A program made the translations under genes and the position numbers. The notes under the pieces were generated by a model. The model was not told the origin of the DNA. It saw nothing but the letters and a program-made list of their open reading frames with translations, and ran no database searches. From Siphonodentalium dalli (Eukaryota > Mollusca > Scaphopoda > Gadilida > Siphonodentaliidae), in the NCBI GenBank assembly GCA_032622095.1, contig CP136065.1, forward strand, positions 114,991,195 to 115,055,194: a stretch of DNA of 64,000 nt, in the 5' to 3' direction. This document shows positions 1 to 10,899 of this stretch, piece after piece; positions within the stretch are counted from its first letter, which is position 1, and each line of letters starts with the position of its first letter.

Positions 1-630
1 ACTTAAGCAAATCGACCGTAACACTCCATAGAAAACATTGTCTGAACTACGCTAAATTGTAAATATTTTCTACTCGAATCGGGACGTTTCTATCGGCGAT
101 AAACTAACGAAAACGATTTCGCCATCGGCAGTCACTGCATTTAATTAATATATAAGAATGATGGTGTGTGTTGTCAATTTAGATATAATATTTGTAAAAA
201 TAACTACTTTGAACAAGATTATTCTCCATTCTAATTGATCACCCTATATACCGGAGTGTTTCACATCACTCTAATGTATTCAATTGATTCAATACATGTC
301 ACGTATATATGTTATTCTTAATCTCGACAACAACTAATACATGATGAGAAAAATACATATATCAACACATGTCTATATATGCCCTGAACACACCAAATGA
401 ATTTCGCATCTGTTAAAGTCAAGATTAAATGTCGTGGTCCAAATCGATACTGTACGTAAGAACTTCAAAACGGTCCAATTGATTGCCAAGTTATGTGTCA
501 TGCCCTCGAGTAGAACATCGATCCCCGGTTCATTGTTACGTAGTTTACTGTTTCAGCTGGACGACAATGCTTCAAAGTGTGTCCGCCTAACAGGGATGTG
601 GTTATATAGGCGGTCTTCATTTGTGTGTGT
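1..630. other. AT-rich sequence without recognisable gene
   Basis: I see no convincing exon, RNA gene or repeat terminus here. The only long open frame, near 434-691, runs into the poly-G tract and looks fortuitous. A short (TG)n run at 622-630 leads into the homopolymer. Confidence 0.5.
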
Positions 631-648
631 GGGGGGGGGGGGGGGGGG
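631..648. repeat. poly-G tract
   Basis: An uninterrupted run of 18 G follows a short TG repeat. Its length is likely unstable, and similar G or C runs recur in the window at 2450, 4886, 12754, 23359 and 45117. Confidence 0.9.
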
Positions 649-705
649 TGGGGTGTCTAACTATCAGAGTTTCACATGCACATCCTTGTAAATTTTTGAA
701 ATTAG

Positions 706-853
706 AGGATCTCCAACGAGTTATGTTGGGATATCAGCTTTTATGAAACGAGTTTCATAAATTAGATTCACAACGAGTCGCAAACGAGATGTGAATCAAA
801 TTTATCAGTATTTCATAAAATCTTATATCCCAACATAACGAGTTGAAGATCTT
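706..853. mobile_element. Short foldback MITE
   Basis: The segment is an imperfect palindrome over its whole length. The outer arms read GATCTcCAACgag on the left and, on the other strand, GATCTtCAACtcg on the right. They are followed in both arms by TTATGTTGGGATAT and by TTTCATAA and GATTCACA blocks. The motif ACGAGT is repeated in the arms. No coding capacity is visible. Class I cannot decide. Confidence 0.65.
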
Positions 854-858
854 GTATA

Positions 859-2419
859 TCACATGAAAAAAACTAGAGCTTTATGACGTTTTAAACAAAT
901 CAAATTCTTAAAAGAAGCTGACAAGAATTTATTTTTAAAGAACGAAGCAATCATTTTTCATCGTCTGGTGTTGGTGTCATGCGAGGCTTTTATAAATAGT
1001 ATTAATCCGCCTGAATCAATGTAACTAAGACGCGGCATTATAATTTTGTTGGCGCGATGCCAAGTGATATGTAGCATGCGCCTATTCATCACTAGTCAGA
1101 GATAAGGAAATATGTAATGGCTTTTAATGATATAATATAATGATAATAATTATACAATAAGAAATCCACTTAACAATCAACTATCAGACTAAACTCAACA
1201 TTTGAGTCTGAAAATCCCAACAGTTTACTGACGATGTCTGTTGGGATTGTTACCCATGCACGACCAGACTGTATACATTTTACGCATATGTTATCGGTAA
1301 CCACCCCGGATGCGACGACACTCTTATATTACAATCTTACATAAAAGATTGCGGCGTCCGTTCGAGTATAGACACTAAAAGTCTAGCGAAGCATGTGTTT
1401 ATGTGCAAATGGTAGGTTTATCAAATAAACAATGGAATGTAAAGCACTTACGCCGGTCGTTACACAAATCCTCTTGGACCACCTTCAAATTTATTTCTAA
1501 TTGGCTTGCTAAATGGAGTTGTTTATGTTTCAAAAAGATCAATGTTGACAATCAAAGTTCATCAAAATGTTAATGTTATACAGTTATTCAATAACCAATT
1601 TGAAGGACCCGTTACCCAAGGTAACCGAGTATGAATATAGGACACTGCAACTTAACATAATGGACGATTATGTCATTATGAACGGGGTTTCCAGTTGGTA
1701 ACATGTTTGACTCGAATTGGGGAAGGTTGTAAGAAAGACACATGTACCCACCCATGCACTGCATGGCGCCGCGTTCCGCGTGGATGCTTTGTTGTAACAT
1801 TCACCCCCATGCATGTACGACAAAACATAAATCAGTATCTATATCCGTATATCATAGAATACACATGATGTATCAACCGGTCAATCAGTTTAGCCTATAA
1901 ATGCGAAATAGCCAAATGTGAAATGCCCCGATAAATAATTTAATAAAATCATGAATCCATATTCATGTACTGGGGAACTTTATCGTGAGAACACGGTCGA
2001 TGCGGGTGGCACGAACAACCGGCGGTTGGACAAGCAATGTGATATTGACTGAAAGCCCATTCAGTTGACAATGGGTTCATGTGTCATGATAACACCCGCC
2101 ACAGCCATTGCAATGAGCTGCTGAAAGGGCCGACAAAACATGACACAGCGCAAGCTCCGCTGTTTTTTTTCTGGACACATTCCGGGTTAAACAATCGACG
2201 TTCTAGACAAGGCCATGTTTTTTAGCTGGATCGTATTTATTATTAAACTACATAGCTTCAAACTGTAACTTATTTAAGCGAATGGCACGGTACCGACCTG
2301 CGGCCTCGATCGATCCATGCATTCGCTGAAATAATGAACAGTTTGAAGATATTTTCTATTATCCTATATAGACATAATTCAATGTAATATAGCTTGCCAT
2401 TTTCAGTTAGGCGTTAACT
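859..2419. other. No gene or repeat recognised
   Basis: About 1.5 kb of mixed-composition sequence. The open frame on the minus strand at 1612-1800 has no splice context or recognisable domain, so I do not call it. A somewhat GC-richer patch lies at 1985-2160. Confidence 0.4.
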
Positions 2420-3210
2420 AGTCCAGGAGATATTGGTCGACCTCTGCAACCCCCCCCCCCCCCCCCCCCCCCCCAGGACTCAACTTCACCCCACTAATTT
2501 TCTTTCTTAATGTCTCCTCTAATTTTTTTCGGTTGTTAACAAGAAAAAAAAGTGGCCGCAGAGACTCCAGACAAGATTGCGTCCATCATGACGGCCATTT
2601 TTTTAAATATGCACCAGGTCTCTTTGATCGCCGTTATAGAAAAGATGTTATCACATGCGGTCTTGTTTTCCGCTCGAATTTTTATGCCAATATACAACCC
2701 TTTCAAATTAGCCAAAAATCCGACACCAGAATCCAATATGGCTGCCAAGATGTGAAAATATGCTATTTTTCTGACCTTTCACCACCTTTCGTTTATCTTT
2801 GTGGGAAAATATTGGCATGTTGGCATCAAGTTATACATTTATCGTATAGAAGAGTCATTGGCGAACACATGGGGACCATAATATACATTCACTGTGGGAT
2901 ATTTTTGTCCGATATCACGTTTTCCCAAATGCCGGTATAATAGGTCAAAGCCGAATCCACACTAATAACGCGATGTAATATTTCGAATCAACGAATGGTA
3001 TTGCTATCATAACAACACCCATGCATATATACGCGCAGGAGATACTCGAGCTAGGATTCCTCTAATACCTGAGTTGAGGAATATTCGCCCAAATCCAAGA
3101 TGGCGGCCAAAATGGCCACCAGAAATAAACAGTCGCCGAAAATCGCCGATTTTAACATCAGTGAGCATTATTGTCAAGACATCTCCACACCTGCTGACTA
3201 TTGTGAGTTG
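2420..3210 (+). repeat. Left terminal inverted repeat of the 2.5-kb transposon
   Basis: Matches the reverse complement of 4134-4930 almost throughout, with scattered substitutions and small indels. The last clearly shared block is CTATTGTGAGTTG. Open frames on both strands inside it are mirror images of those in the other arm and are not genes. Confidence 0.8.
2450..2474. repeat. poly-C tract in left TIR
   Basis: 25 C in a row. The equivalent position of the right arm has 12 G at 4886-4897, so the tract length differs between the arms of one element. Confidence 0.9.
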
Positions 3211-3339
3211 GGAACACTTAGGCGAAGAACATTTCTTGTACCATATCAAAATAAAAGTCCCCCAAATCAAAAATGGCGCCCACAATGGCGGACAGATTTT
3301 GAAAAATCACCGAAATTCCTTCATATTCATACCCGAAGC

Positions 3340-3475
3340 TGCCTCATCATGCTATGAAATGATACGATGTGGCTGCAAGAAGGGATGCAAGAGTGGTCGA
3401 AGCAAGTGTAATGCGTCACAGCTTAAATGCACTGAACTATGCTTATGTGGTGGTGATTGTGATTGTGAACAGTGA
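3340..3475 (+). pseudogene. CXC-type cysteine-rich C-terminal coding remnant
   Basis: The frame ending at the TGA at 3473-3475 encodes a compact cysteine-rich tail. It starts with RCGCKKGCKSGRSKC and continues with CTELCLCGGDCDC. The CxCxxGC...C...C..xCxC spacing resembles tesmin/TSO1-like CXC domains and the cysteine tails found at the C-terminus of some transposon-associated animal proteins (family knowledge, not searched). The upstream part of the frame is low-complexity transposon sequence rather than protein, so only the last exon or fragment seems present. It lies inside the long-TIR element and probably belonged to it. An AATAAA follows about 150 bp downstream. Confidence 0.5.
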
Positions 3476-4133
3476 TGTTGTGGTTTGTATTTTTATACAA
3501 TTGTGTTACTATAGATTATGCCATTGGTAACAAACAATACATGATGTATAAATGTCAAATAATTGATGACTGATCTAGATATTTTTAGAAAAAATATGCA
3601 CATTTATTGAGAAAATTCGCCAAATAAAAATAAGTCAATGGCAATGATTGTATCTATTCTTAAATTCTTATTAAAGTAGGTTTGTAACTAAAGATGTTGT
3701 GATGTACTTGCTTCAACAAACAGTGCATAACAAATAAATTTTTGTCACTTTTTTGGAGAAAATGTAGAGAATTTAGAGAAAGTTTAGGTTTTTTTTTTAA
3801 ATTGAGATATAAACTGAAATTTTCTGCATTAAATTGGTTTAAATGATGACAAATGCTTTTTTAAATGTCAATATAATGTGTTCTGATTATAATCACACCA
3901 TAACATATCTGAAAACACCTCAATTTTGTTTGTATCAACCCATAAAAGACATTTTAGGAACTTTCATGGCGGCCATTTTGAAAATCCAAGATGGCCGCCA
4001 TTCCGGGGGCCAAAAAGTTGGCAACAAGGGGGGGAAATATTTTTTACCCACCAACCTACATATATGCAAAGTTTCACGCTTTTATCACAAAGTGCACGAT
4101 TCCTCAAATTTGTGTCCCTTAGTGACTCTACTA

Positions 4134-4930
4134 CAACTCACAATAGTAAGCAGGTGTGGAGTTGTCATGACAATAATGCTCACTGATGTTAAAATCAGCG
4201 ATTTTTCTATTTCTGGTGGCCATTTTGGCCACCATCTTGAATTTGGGTGAATATTGCTCAACTCAGGTATAAGAGGAATCCTAGCTCGAGTATCTCCTGC
4301 ACATATATATGCATGGGTGTTGTAACACTGTTGTTATGATAGCAATAACATTCATTGATTCGAAACATTACATCGCGTTATTAACGTAGATTCCGCTTTG
4401 ACCTATTATACCGGCATTTGGGAAAACGTGATATTGGACAAAAATATCCCACAGTGAATGTATATTATGGTCCCCATGTATTCGCCAATGACTCTTCTAT
4501 ACGATAAATGTATAACATCACGCCAAGATCCCAATATTTTCCCACATAGACAAACGAAAGGTGGTAACATGTCAGAAAAATAGCATATTTTCACATTTCG
4601 GCGGCCATCTTGGCCGCCATATTGGATTCTGGTGTCGGATTTTTGGCTAATTTGTAAGGGTTGTATATTGGCATAATGAATCGAGCGGAAAACAAGACCG
4701 CATGTGATATAATCTTCACTATAACGGCGATCAAAGATACCTGGTGCATATTTAAAAAAATGGCCGCCATGATGGACGCCATCTTGTCTGGAGTCTCTGC
4801 GGCCACTTTTTTTTTCTTGTTAACAACCGAAAAAAAATTAGAGGAGACATTAAGAAAGAAAATTAGTGGGGTGAAGTTGAGTCCTGGGGGGGGGGGGTGG
4901 TTGCAGAGGTCTATCAATATCTCCTGGACT
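4134..4930 (-). repeat. Right terminal inverted repeat of the 2.5-kb transposon
   Basis: Inverted counterpart of 2420-3210. It includes paired GGCCGCCAT / CCATCTTGG motifs at 4603-4625 and 4760-4787. Confidence 0.8.
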
Positions 4931-5586
4931 AAACTGCCCATGTCATCGTCACTCGTATGCGCAAACAATTATCACAGAAATGGGCAATATAAGTTGTGTG
5001 CTGCATGCAATTAATAGTCAATAAAGTCGAGAAATCGGAGAAATACTAACAAATTCCTCTCGGGTCTTCAACATTACCAATGTTTTCTATCGGGCCGAAT
5101 CGCCAAGAGCAACACTAATTTCTGGTGCCATTTTGATGTCAAACCATTCATTGCCAGAGAGATTCATACATTATGAACAGACACATTTATTCAACAGCAG
5201 CTACCAGCCATAATTATGTCCGCACGCATGACCAAACTGGTTACCACAAAAAGCGCGCGTATGGCTACAAACATATCGGGCATTACATGCATGGGTATTA
5301 TAAGAACGACATTGTCAGGCCTTGTCAAAGGAAAAAGACAAACATAATAATGTGTTCCGTTGACACTGTAGAACATTTACAAGCAGCAGACAAAGCCTAT
5401 GTGATCAGTCTTTCGGTTGTTGCCAATTAAATGACCGGGTTATTTTACGATGAATTTACATGATTGTGGCAACAGCTATATTGGCATATCCAACCCATTC
5501 GAAACGACGTGGATAACTTTCTTGTTGTCCGCATGTTTATTAGCCGAAGGAAACAACGAATAATCAGCATATATTTCCCACTCACA
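4931..5586. other. No gene recognised
   Basis: Open frames exist on both strands at 5173-5430, but neither shows a known domain, a splice context or a convincing start. I leave them uncalled. Confidence 0.4.
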
Positions 5587-5597
5587 CTATATTTAAG
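5587..5597 (+). promoter_or_regulatory. Possible TATA-like element
   Basis: CTATATTTAAG lies ~140 bp before the ATG at 5736. A transcription start ~30 bp downstream would leave a ~115-nt leader. This is positional inference only. Confidence 0.2.
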
Positions 5598-5735
5598 TTT
5601 AAATCTCAGAAACGCGTGCTGCTTATGACGAGGAATTAGTTTTGTTTTCGTTCTTTCCTGGAGTTAAATAAAGATCCGACTGATATACTGATAACTGATA
5701 TACCGTGGTGAGAACGTTGGTTGAGTTATACCAAG

Positions 5736-6050
5736 ATGATGAATTCAACCCGGCGCCAAATAGGATTAGAGATAGTTGGAAGCAGCAAACCGATAGTTGT
5801 CCACTGTGGACTCAAGCACAAGAAGAAAGATAATTGTGCGTACAAGAAGCAAGCAGAGGCAAGGTTAACCCTAAGCAAAATGCGAGGGGGATGGAAAGAA
5901 GAAATAGTCTTGCGTCAATTGCATAAAAATAGCATCGAGGATAACATTATAAACAGGAGTCAATCGGAGGCAATTCTCACTCTCAGTAAAATGAGAGGGG
6001 ATTGGAGAGAAGAGTATGTGAGGTATGCCAAGTTATCGTATACAGCTTAA
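5736..6050 (+). CDS. Unrecognised small basic protein with a duplicated motif
   Basis: The first ATG in the frame is at 5736 (context AAGATGA, A at -3) and gives 104 residues. I do not recognise the protein. It is lysine- and arginine-rich, with no signal peptide or membrane segment. The motif ARLTLSKMRGGWKEE (about residues 49-63) recurs as AILTLSKMRGDWREE (about 80-94). Between the two copies many differences are synonymous (for example CTAAGC versus CTCAGT for Leu-Ser), which suggests past selection on the protein. It could be an intronless gene, a terminal exon, or a relic of a mobile-element ORF. No clear polyadenylation signal follows. A foldback element begins ~170 bp downstream. Confidence 0.45.
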   Translation: MMNSTRRQIGLEIVGSSKPIVVHCGLKHKKKDNCAYKKQAEARLTLSKMRGGWKEEIVLRQLHKNSIEDNIINRSQSEAILTLSKMRGDWREEYVRYAKLSYTA

Positions 6051-6217
6051 TTGTTAAGGCCGAAGAAGAAACAAATTAACATATTCTTAAAATGCATCCC
6101 TCTATACACATGCCAACAATGTACAAATTGTCTAACCAAGTCAGTCTGGGTATTCCGACTTCTGTTCACATTCAATATCCTATTGCGGTCGCGTCCGGTT
6201 TTTAGAGTACCGACGAT

Positions 6218-6530
6218 CTCAGCGCCTTACAGGAGTACTGTACACTATAAATCCGGTCATTTATGGGACCTTCTCCTTTTATACTCAACAGAATATATGC
6301 AATGAAAGAATGAGTTTGAGCTATGGATTAGTGCAAAATACACTTGTGTGCTCTATGCACGATGAAAACAACATGGCAATTATAATGAAAATGAATTTAT
6401 GACTGGATTATATTTTTGCACTAATACATGGCTCAAATTCATTCATTTGTTGCATATATTCTGTTGAATATATAAACGAAGATGGTCCCATAAATTACCG
6501 GATTGAGTGTAGAGTACCCCTCTAATGCGC
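6218..6530. mobile_element. Foldback element with ~120-bp arms
   Basis: The left arm, 6218-6343, matches the reverse complement of 6412-6530. Shared blocks include ATTTATGGGACC, AACAGAATATATGCAA and TTAGTGCAAAA. About 70 bp separate the arms. Outer ends resemble GGCGCATTAGAGGGGTACTC. Open frames on either strand here are mirror shadows. Confidence 0.7.
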
Positions 6531-6669
6531 CACCTGTCATAATTAGCAACAAGAGCATTGCTTGGGCGTCACAACATATGCATTGGTTTGTCCAAAATGT
6601 AGACATGAACAAAGGCCCATAAGATGGGGTGATGCAAAGACAAAGAGAGCTCCAAATCAAATTCAGCAT

Positions 6670-6930
6670 TCAGTTCTAACTTACTATGTAATGTTATCAC
6701 CCAGAAACGAAAATTGAGTGGATATTCCTACAAAAAGGCCTGTAACTCTGGTGAAAATTGGCAGGGTGGAATAGGGTGTAACACAAATTCAAACATGACC
6801 TGTATTTTGTGCTAATTAACTCAAATACCAAATTTCTTTCAATTCAGTTCAGACTTACTAAAGTTATCACCCGGAAAAGAAAAAAAAGCGAACGGATGGA
6901 CAGACGGACAGACCAATAACATAATATGTT
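6670..6930. repeat. Two-monomer tandem repeat with GACA-type microsatellite tail
   Basis: Two diverged units share the block TTATCACCCRGAAA and a 'taactctggtga'-like segment. The second unit is followed by GGATGGACAGACGGACAGACC. The same monomer-plus-microsatellite plan recurs near 22.2, 35.0, 40.4, 49.9 and 57.3 kb. Confidence 0.5.
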
Positions 6931-7005
6931 CCATTAAAAAAAGACAGGCGTATAAAAATGAGACAAACATCAAAAGTCTAGTTTAACATTTTAATTCTTG
7001 TTTTC

Positions 7006-7453
7006 TTTTTTTTTAGCTTGACTTGAAAGTCAAGTTTGCATGGGCTATAGTCATGGTTTGGTATCCGTCGTCTTGTGTGTCTGCGTGTATATCATTATAA
7101 AATTGGTCATGGCTGTTGACATTGACATGTGGATTTCAAAATTCTATCAATTATTGTGGGCTACAGACCATCTGAACATCAAGACAGAAACATGGTCGCC
7201 TGCTATAGTTTGTACACTTGCTGAATCCCAATCTTCATATATCTATTCATGATGACATCTAGCCTTACTTAGACATTTCAAATTTCCACATGCCATTTAC
7301 TGTTTGATGTATTTGCACTTCAGTGCAAATGATTTGTGCTTCAGAGTAAATTATTTGCGACACAGCACAAACGATTTGCGCTTCAGCATTAATATTTGGG
7401 CTTCAGCATAAGTATTTGTGCTTCAGTAACCCCCATTATTTGCGCTTCAGATC
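7006..7453. mobile_element. Dispersed non-autonomous element, copy 1
   Basis: Starts at a T-run followed by AGCTTGACTTGAAAGTCAAG, whose CTTGACTT/AAGTCAAG arms form a perfect hairpin. Read from the other strand, the terminus is a hairpin directly followed by CTAAAA, reminiscent of Helitron 3' ends. It is almost identical over ~440 bp to 14607-15053, so movement or duplication was recent. Part of it (TTGGTCATGGCTGTTGACATTG) resembles the monomers of the 58.9-64 kb array. The 70-residue open frame inside is not protein-like. Confidence 0.7.
7310..7452. repeat. Degenerate ~20-25-bp minisatellite
   Basis: About seven imperfect units around TTTGCGCTTCAG. The same block occurs in the second copy of the element at 14905-15050. 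Confidence 0.65.
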
Positions 7454-7861
7454 AAATAAGGAATAAATTTCAAATAAACGAACAATCAAAAAATTCTACC
7501 TCTTGATACATCCCTTGAGAAACTTGTGAAGGTTCATGGTAATTAAAATTTCACTGTCTTTAGATTCCAAGAACTCTTTCAAAAACTTTATTGTTCACAA
7601 TCGTAGCATATATTAAATATTTTGTATTATTGATTTTGAGAAAACCACATGTATTAGATATTCTGGATTTGAAATATTTGTGGCATGTCTACTGACAATT
7701 GGATATTGAGATAATATGTTATTGATCCACCGTTATTACCCCACATACCCTATCTTTGTCCAGTTTATTCCTGTGCAGCCAGCATAAGGAAAAAGTTTGT
7801 ACAATGTCTGCTTTATTTTTAGTGTAATATATGAGGGTATGATCGAATATCATGTGTTGAA
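7454..7861. other. AT-rich spacer without gene
   Basis: No exon or repeat end recognised. Confidence 0.4.
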
Positions 7862-8275
7862 AGGTACTCAATCTTATTTGATGGTCCCCATATCATCAGA
7901 TTCCAATAACATTTTTTGAAATGCCGCTTCAGTTATCAGAATAATTGCCCAAAAATAATTCTAATCACAGTCAACTATAGTACATAATTGTCCCAAACCT
8001 TATTTATCAACATTTTGTTCAACAAAATTTTGCCAGTTTGTCAAATATCTGACACAAAAAAGCCACTTGATTTTAGAGTTATCCATGTTCATCTGCAATT
8101 TGGTACGAGACAGTCTTCTCGTCGACTGTCTGGGCCACTTAAAATTATCGGCGGTGAAAAATAATAGATTTCAAACATCGATATCTGATCACTCTGATGG
8201 GTGGGGTTCCTCGAATCGAATCAAATATTTTTTACCCCCCAAGCCAAGGAAATAGTAACTTGAAAGCGTTAATTT
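7862..8275. mobile_element. TTAA-type MITE, asymmetric copy (degenerate)
   Basis: Begins AGGTACTCAATC and carries the internal blocks GGTCCCCATATCATCAGA, ATCTGATCACTCTGA and GGAAATAGTAA. It shares these with better-preserved copies at 27613-27992 and 47395-47777. The distal end has decayed. Relatives elsewhere are bounded by TTAA on both sides. Confidence 0.7.
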
Positions 8276-8599
8276 GAATTATGCATCTTTAAAAATTACA
8301 ATCAAAATTTGCATCCTAAGTTATTTGGAGATTTGAGTGTTCCATGAAAATAATAATTATAATAGGAGATCCTGGAACCTGAAGAGTGAAAAATGTGTAA
8401 TTCATGTTTGCCCCCTCAAATATATTGAACTACATTGTTGTGCTATCATATAAGCAATAAAGATGATAATATAATACTTTTGTGAGTTTTTATTGTATTG
8501 TTCCAGAACAATTCTTTGGTAAAACATGTACCTATAACTATAAGTCTGATGCTTTGAGGCACAATTAAATCTGGAGGAAAACGCCTAATATTTTTAAAA

Positions 8600-8611
8600 A
8601 TTCTTTTCTAG
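8600..8611 (+). other. Splice acceptor upstream of 8622 coding exon
   Basis: The pyrimidine-rich run TTCTTTTCTAG ends 10 nt before the ATG at 8622. This implies an untranslated first exon further upstream that I cannot place. Confidence 0.5.
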
Positions 8612-8621
8612 CCCAAGAGAC

Positions 8622-9287
8622 ATGAGTTACACGCCACTACAATGGCCAACACCAAGACTGACTCCACGGATGACTCCATTCCACGAGAAGTTCATGGAAT
8701 TACATGAGATGAAAGTGGATATTCATAAGCAGATGAAAAGATTTAATGGACTAAAGGCTAAATACTTAGCTTGGTTTGAAAACAGACAATCACGGTTTAC
8801 ACAAACAGCCAAGTTGATTCAAGTCATTGGAGGTGGAGCACTTCCAAAAGAAATCAACACAATTCGACAATTCCGAATTTTGTGCGACTTCAGCAACCGA
8901 CGTTCTCGCAGAGGAATAACACCGAGAGATCAAGTGAATGAATCAACGCTGACAGAATACCTCCATTTCTGGGAGGAATTTGTTCATTTAAAGCCAGAAA
9001 TAGATTGTGTCTATAGGAAGATAAATCGATACTGTCGGGGCGTGAAAAGGTTAAGGGAACCGGAACTTAAAATCTACCTTGATAGGATTTATTACGAGTT
9101 TGGTGAAGTATTCTCGGAGGACTTTGATTTTACAACTATTCACAATGAGAGGGACAACTTGTTCTCCTACCGAGTCGCGGCCAACGACACCTGTATCCGG
9201 GGATTATTGGCTTTTATTCCATATTTGACTGATTACTGCACAAGGATATGCTACTGGTCACAGAAAATTTTCCTTGAAAAAGAATAA
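8622..9287 (+). CDS. Unrecognised 221-residue protein, single coding exon
   Basis: The ATG at 8622 lies just after a good acceptor site, and the frame is open for 221 codons to a TAA. The composition is clearly coding: many charged residues and balanced codon use against an AT-rich background. The N-terminus has a short PT repeat (TPRLTPRMTP). Residues ~20-55 look helical and may form a coiled coil (HEKFMELHEMKVDIHKQMKR). The middle is basic (SNRRSRRGITPRD). The C-terminal third has a mildly hydrophobic, cysteine-containing stretch near residues 191-215. There is no signal peptide and no clear membrane helix. AATAAA occurs at 9408, ~120 bp past the stop. I know of no family that fits. It may be lineage-restricted. 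Confidence 0.7.
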   Translation: MSYTPLQWPTPRLTPRMTPFHEKFMELHEMKVDIHKQMKRFNGLKAKYLAWFENRQSRFTQTAKLIQVIGGGALPKEINTIRQFRILCDFSNRRSRRGITPRDQVNESTLTEYLHFWEEFVHLKPEIDCVYRKINRYCRGVKRLREPELKIYLDRIYYEFGEVFSEDFDFTTIHNERDNLFSYRVAANDTCIRGLLAFIPYLTDYCTRICYWSQKIFLEKE

Positions 9288-9407
9288 GCCCGTACTTTTG
9301 TACTATTTCACCTGATTTCACAGAATATTTATGTATTTAAAAATTTCATTATATCATTTGAATTAATATTTTGCTACAAACATCTTGAATGACATATTAG
9401 ATGCTCG

Positions 9408-9413
9408 AATAAA
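9408..9413 (+). terminator. Polyadenylation signal of the 8622 gene
   Basis: AATAAA 121 nt after the stop codon. It is the only canonical hexamer in this immediate 3' region that I found. Confidence 0.5.
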
Positions 9414-10470
9414 TGAAAGGATCACAGGTAATAAGTTGAAACTGACAGATTTCCATTTATCTGCCAATCAGTGAACAACAGCCGAGATGATTTCCATACC
9501 ACTCATACAGCACACTTTACCAAAATTGATCTCATCTTCATTGATATAAAGGAATAACCAATCTCTCATTCCAAAGATTTCTGTAAGTTACAGATTAAAG
9601 TGAGAGTTTAATGCTTTATATATAAATACGAAAAGCAAGAAGTTGACATGGCCAAGGGTTTCTCCAGCAAATTCATTTACATGTGGATACAACAGTTTAC
9701 AAGAAAATTCTAGGAAAGTAATACAAATTTGTGATTCAGATTTATGGACGCACTATCTCAGTATGAGAGCTCATTGCTTCTAAGTGTATGAACACATTCA
9801 CATTTCTTATCCAAACTCTCTCAACTGAGATTAAAGATATAAATGGGCTATGTTAATACTTTTCTTTACGAGATGGATTCTCCCACTCAGTTATATTAGT
9901 ATATATTTGAATGGTCTATGATTCATCTGGAGGGGTTTTCAGGAAAAAATAAGCAGATGACAGATGATACAAATACAGATGGAGTCCTATTTATTGAAGG
10001 GAAATGTTCAGATAATAAGTTCAACAAACAACCTATGGTCGATTGGTGGGCTTATTATCTGAACATTTCCAAAAGGAACTACTCGTCAATGAGTATTTAG
10101 TAAAGAAGGGGTTAAGTGGTTCTTTGCAAAAAGAATACAATCCAATAAATAAGCTCAACTCGAATGAACTTCACAGCAATAGACAGTTCTAATGTATAAT
10201 TATAGAAATGAATGAAAGAACACATCAAGGGGTTCATCAGTGCAAACTAATGAAAGCAGACTGGAATTTGTTAGCTTATTGGCTTGAAGCCACCACACTA
10301 AAATAGCCTGGTTTACAAACATTTGAGTTGAAAAAAAAATCATGCTTCACCTCCACAACAACTGGCAAATAGCAGAACTTATCCATTTTGAATTTGATCA
10401 GTTTTATTCAAATAATATATTTTAAATATGGTCTATCTCTTCCTAACAAGTTTTATATAGTTTCCTGGGT
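9414..10470. other. No gene; small foldback repeat inside
   Basis: AT-rich sequence. It contains a 72-bp foldback at 9999-10070, listed separately. The short frame at 9918-10100 is fortuitous. Confidence 0.4.
9999..10070. repeat. Short inverted repeat
   Basis: The 20-nt arms GGAAATGTTCAGATAATAAG and its complement enclose ~32 nt. A related sequence with the same GTTCAGATAATAAG-like core lies near 35715-35775 in LRRC59 intron 2. Confidence 0.65.
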
Positions 10471-10473
10471 ATC

Positions 10474-10541
10474 TATATATATATATATATATATATAACC
10501 TGTCGTCTGTGTATGTGTGTGTTTATCTGTGTGTGTGTGTT
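10474..10541. repeat. (TA)n then (TG)n microsatellites
   Basis: Twelve TA units are followed by interrupted TG-rich sequence. The following 'cagtcccgcttatggtgc' type sequence is typical repeat flank, not coding. Confidence 0.85.
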
Positions 10542-10899
10542 TATCTCAGTCCCGCTTATGGTGCATTTATAACTTTTCAACCATGCGTCCAATGTAGCCC
10601 AAATTTGGAACTCAAGTAGACACTATTTCTTATGACGTAAACCCACACTTGTGTTCCTATTGTATTGACGAAATTTCCATGCGCTCAACCAAGGCATTGT
10701 TAGAAATGGGCGCAATAAATTAATTTGTCAGTTCAGATTGAGTGTGAATATAAGTAATGTTGATTTTGACGTGGAAGTGCATGGGGTGTAAAGTCGATAC
10801 TCGACCATTCTATACCATCGTAATGGATGTTGTCTTTGTTATGAAAGTTGTACATTGAGTGTGGAATAGGAGTATATATCTGGAAGATGGCAAATTGAT

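Larger units (their letters stand above)
2420..4930. mobile_element. Long-TIR DNA transposon, degenerate, ~2.5 kb
   Basis: Two ~790-bp arms in inverted orientation (2420-3210 and 4134-4930) enclose ~920 bp. Both ends start TAGTCCAGGAGATATTG and are flanked by AAC on each side, which may be a 3-bp target duplication or chance. Each arm contains a poly-C/poly-G tract, a block of AAGATGGCGGCC-type motifs and the sequence CTCGAGCTAGGATTCCTCT. The centre holds a cysteine-rich coding remnant ending at 3475 and a polyadenylation-like AATAAA near 3623. No transposase core is visible, so the superfamily is open. Confidence 0.8.
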
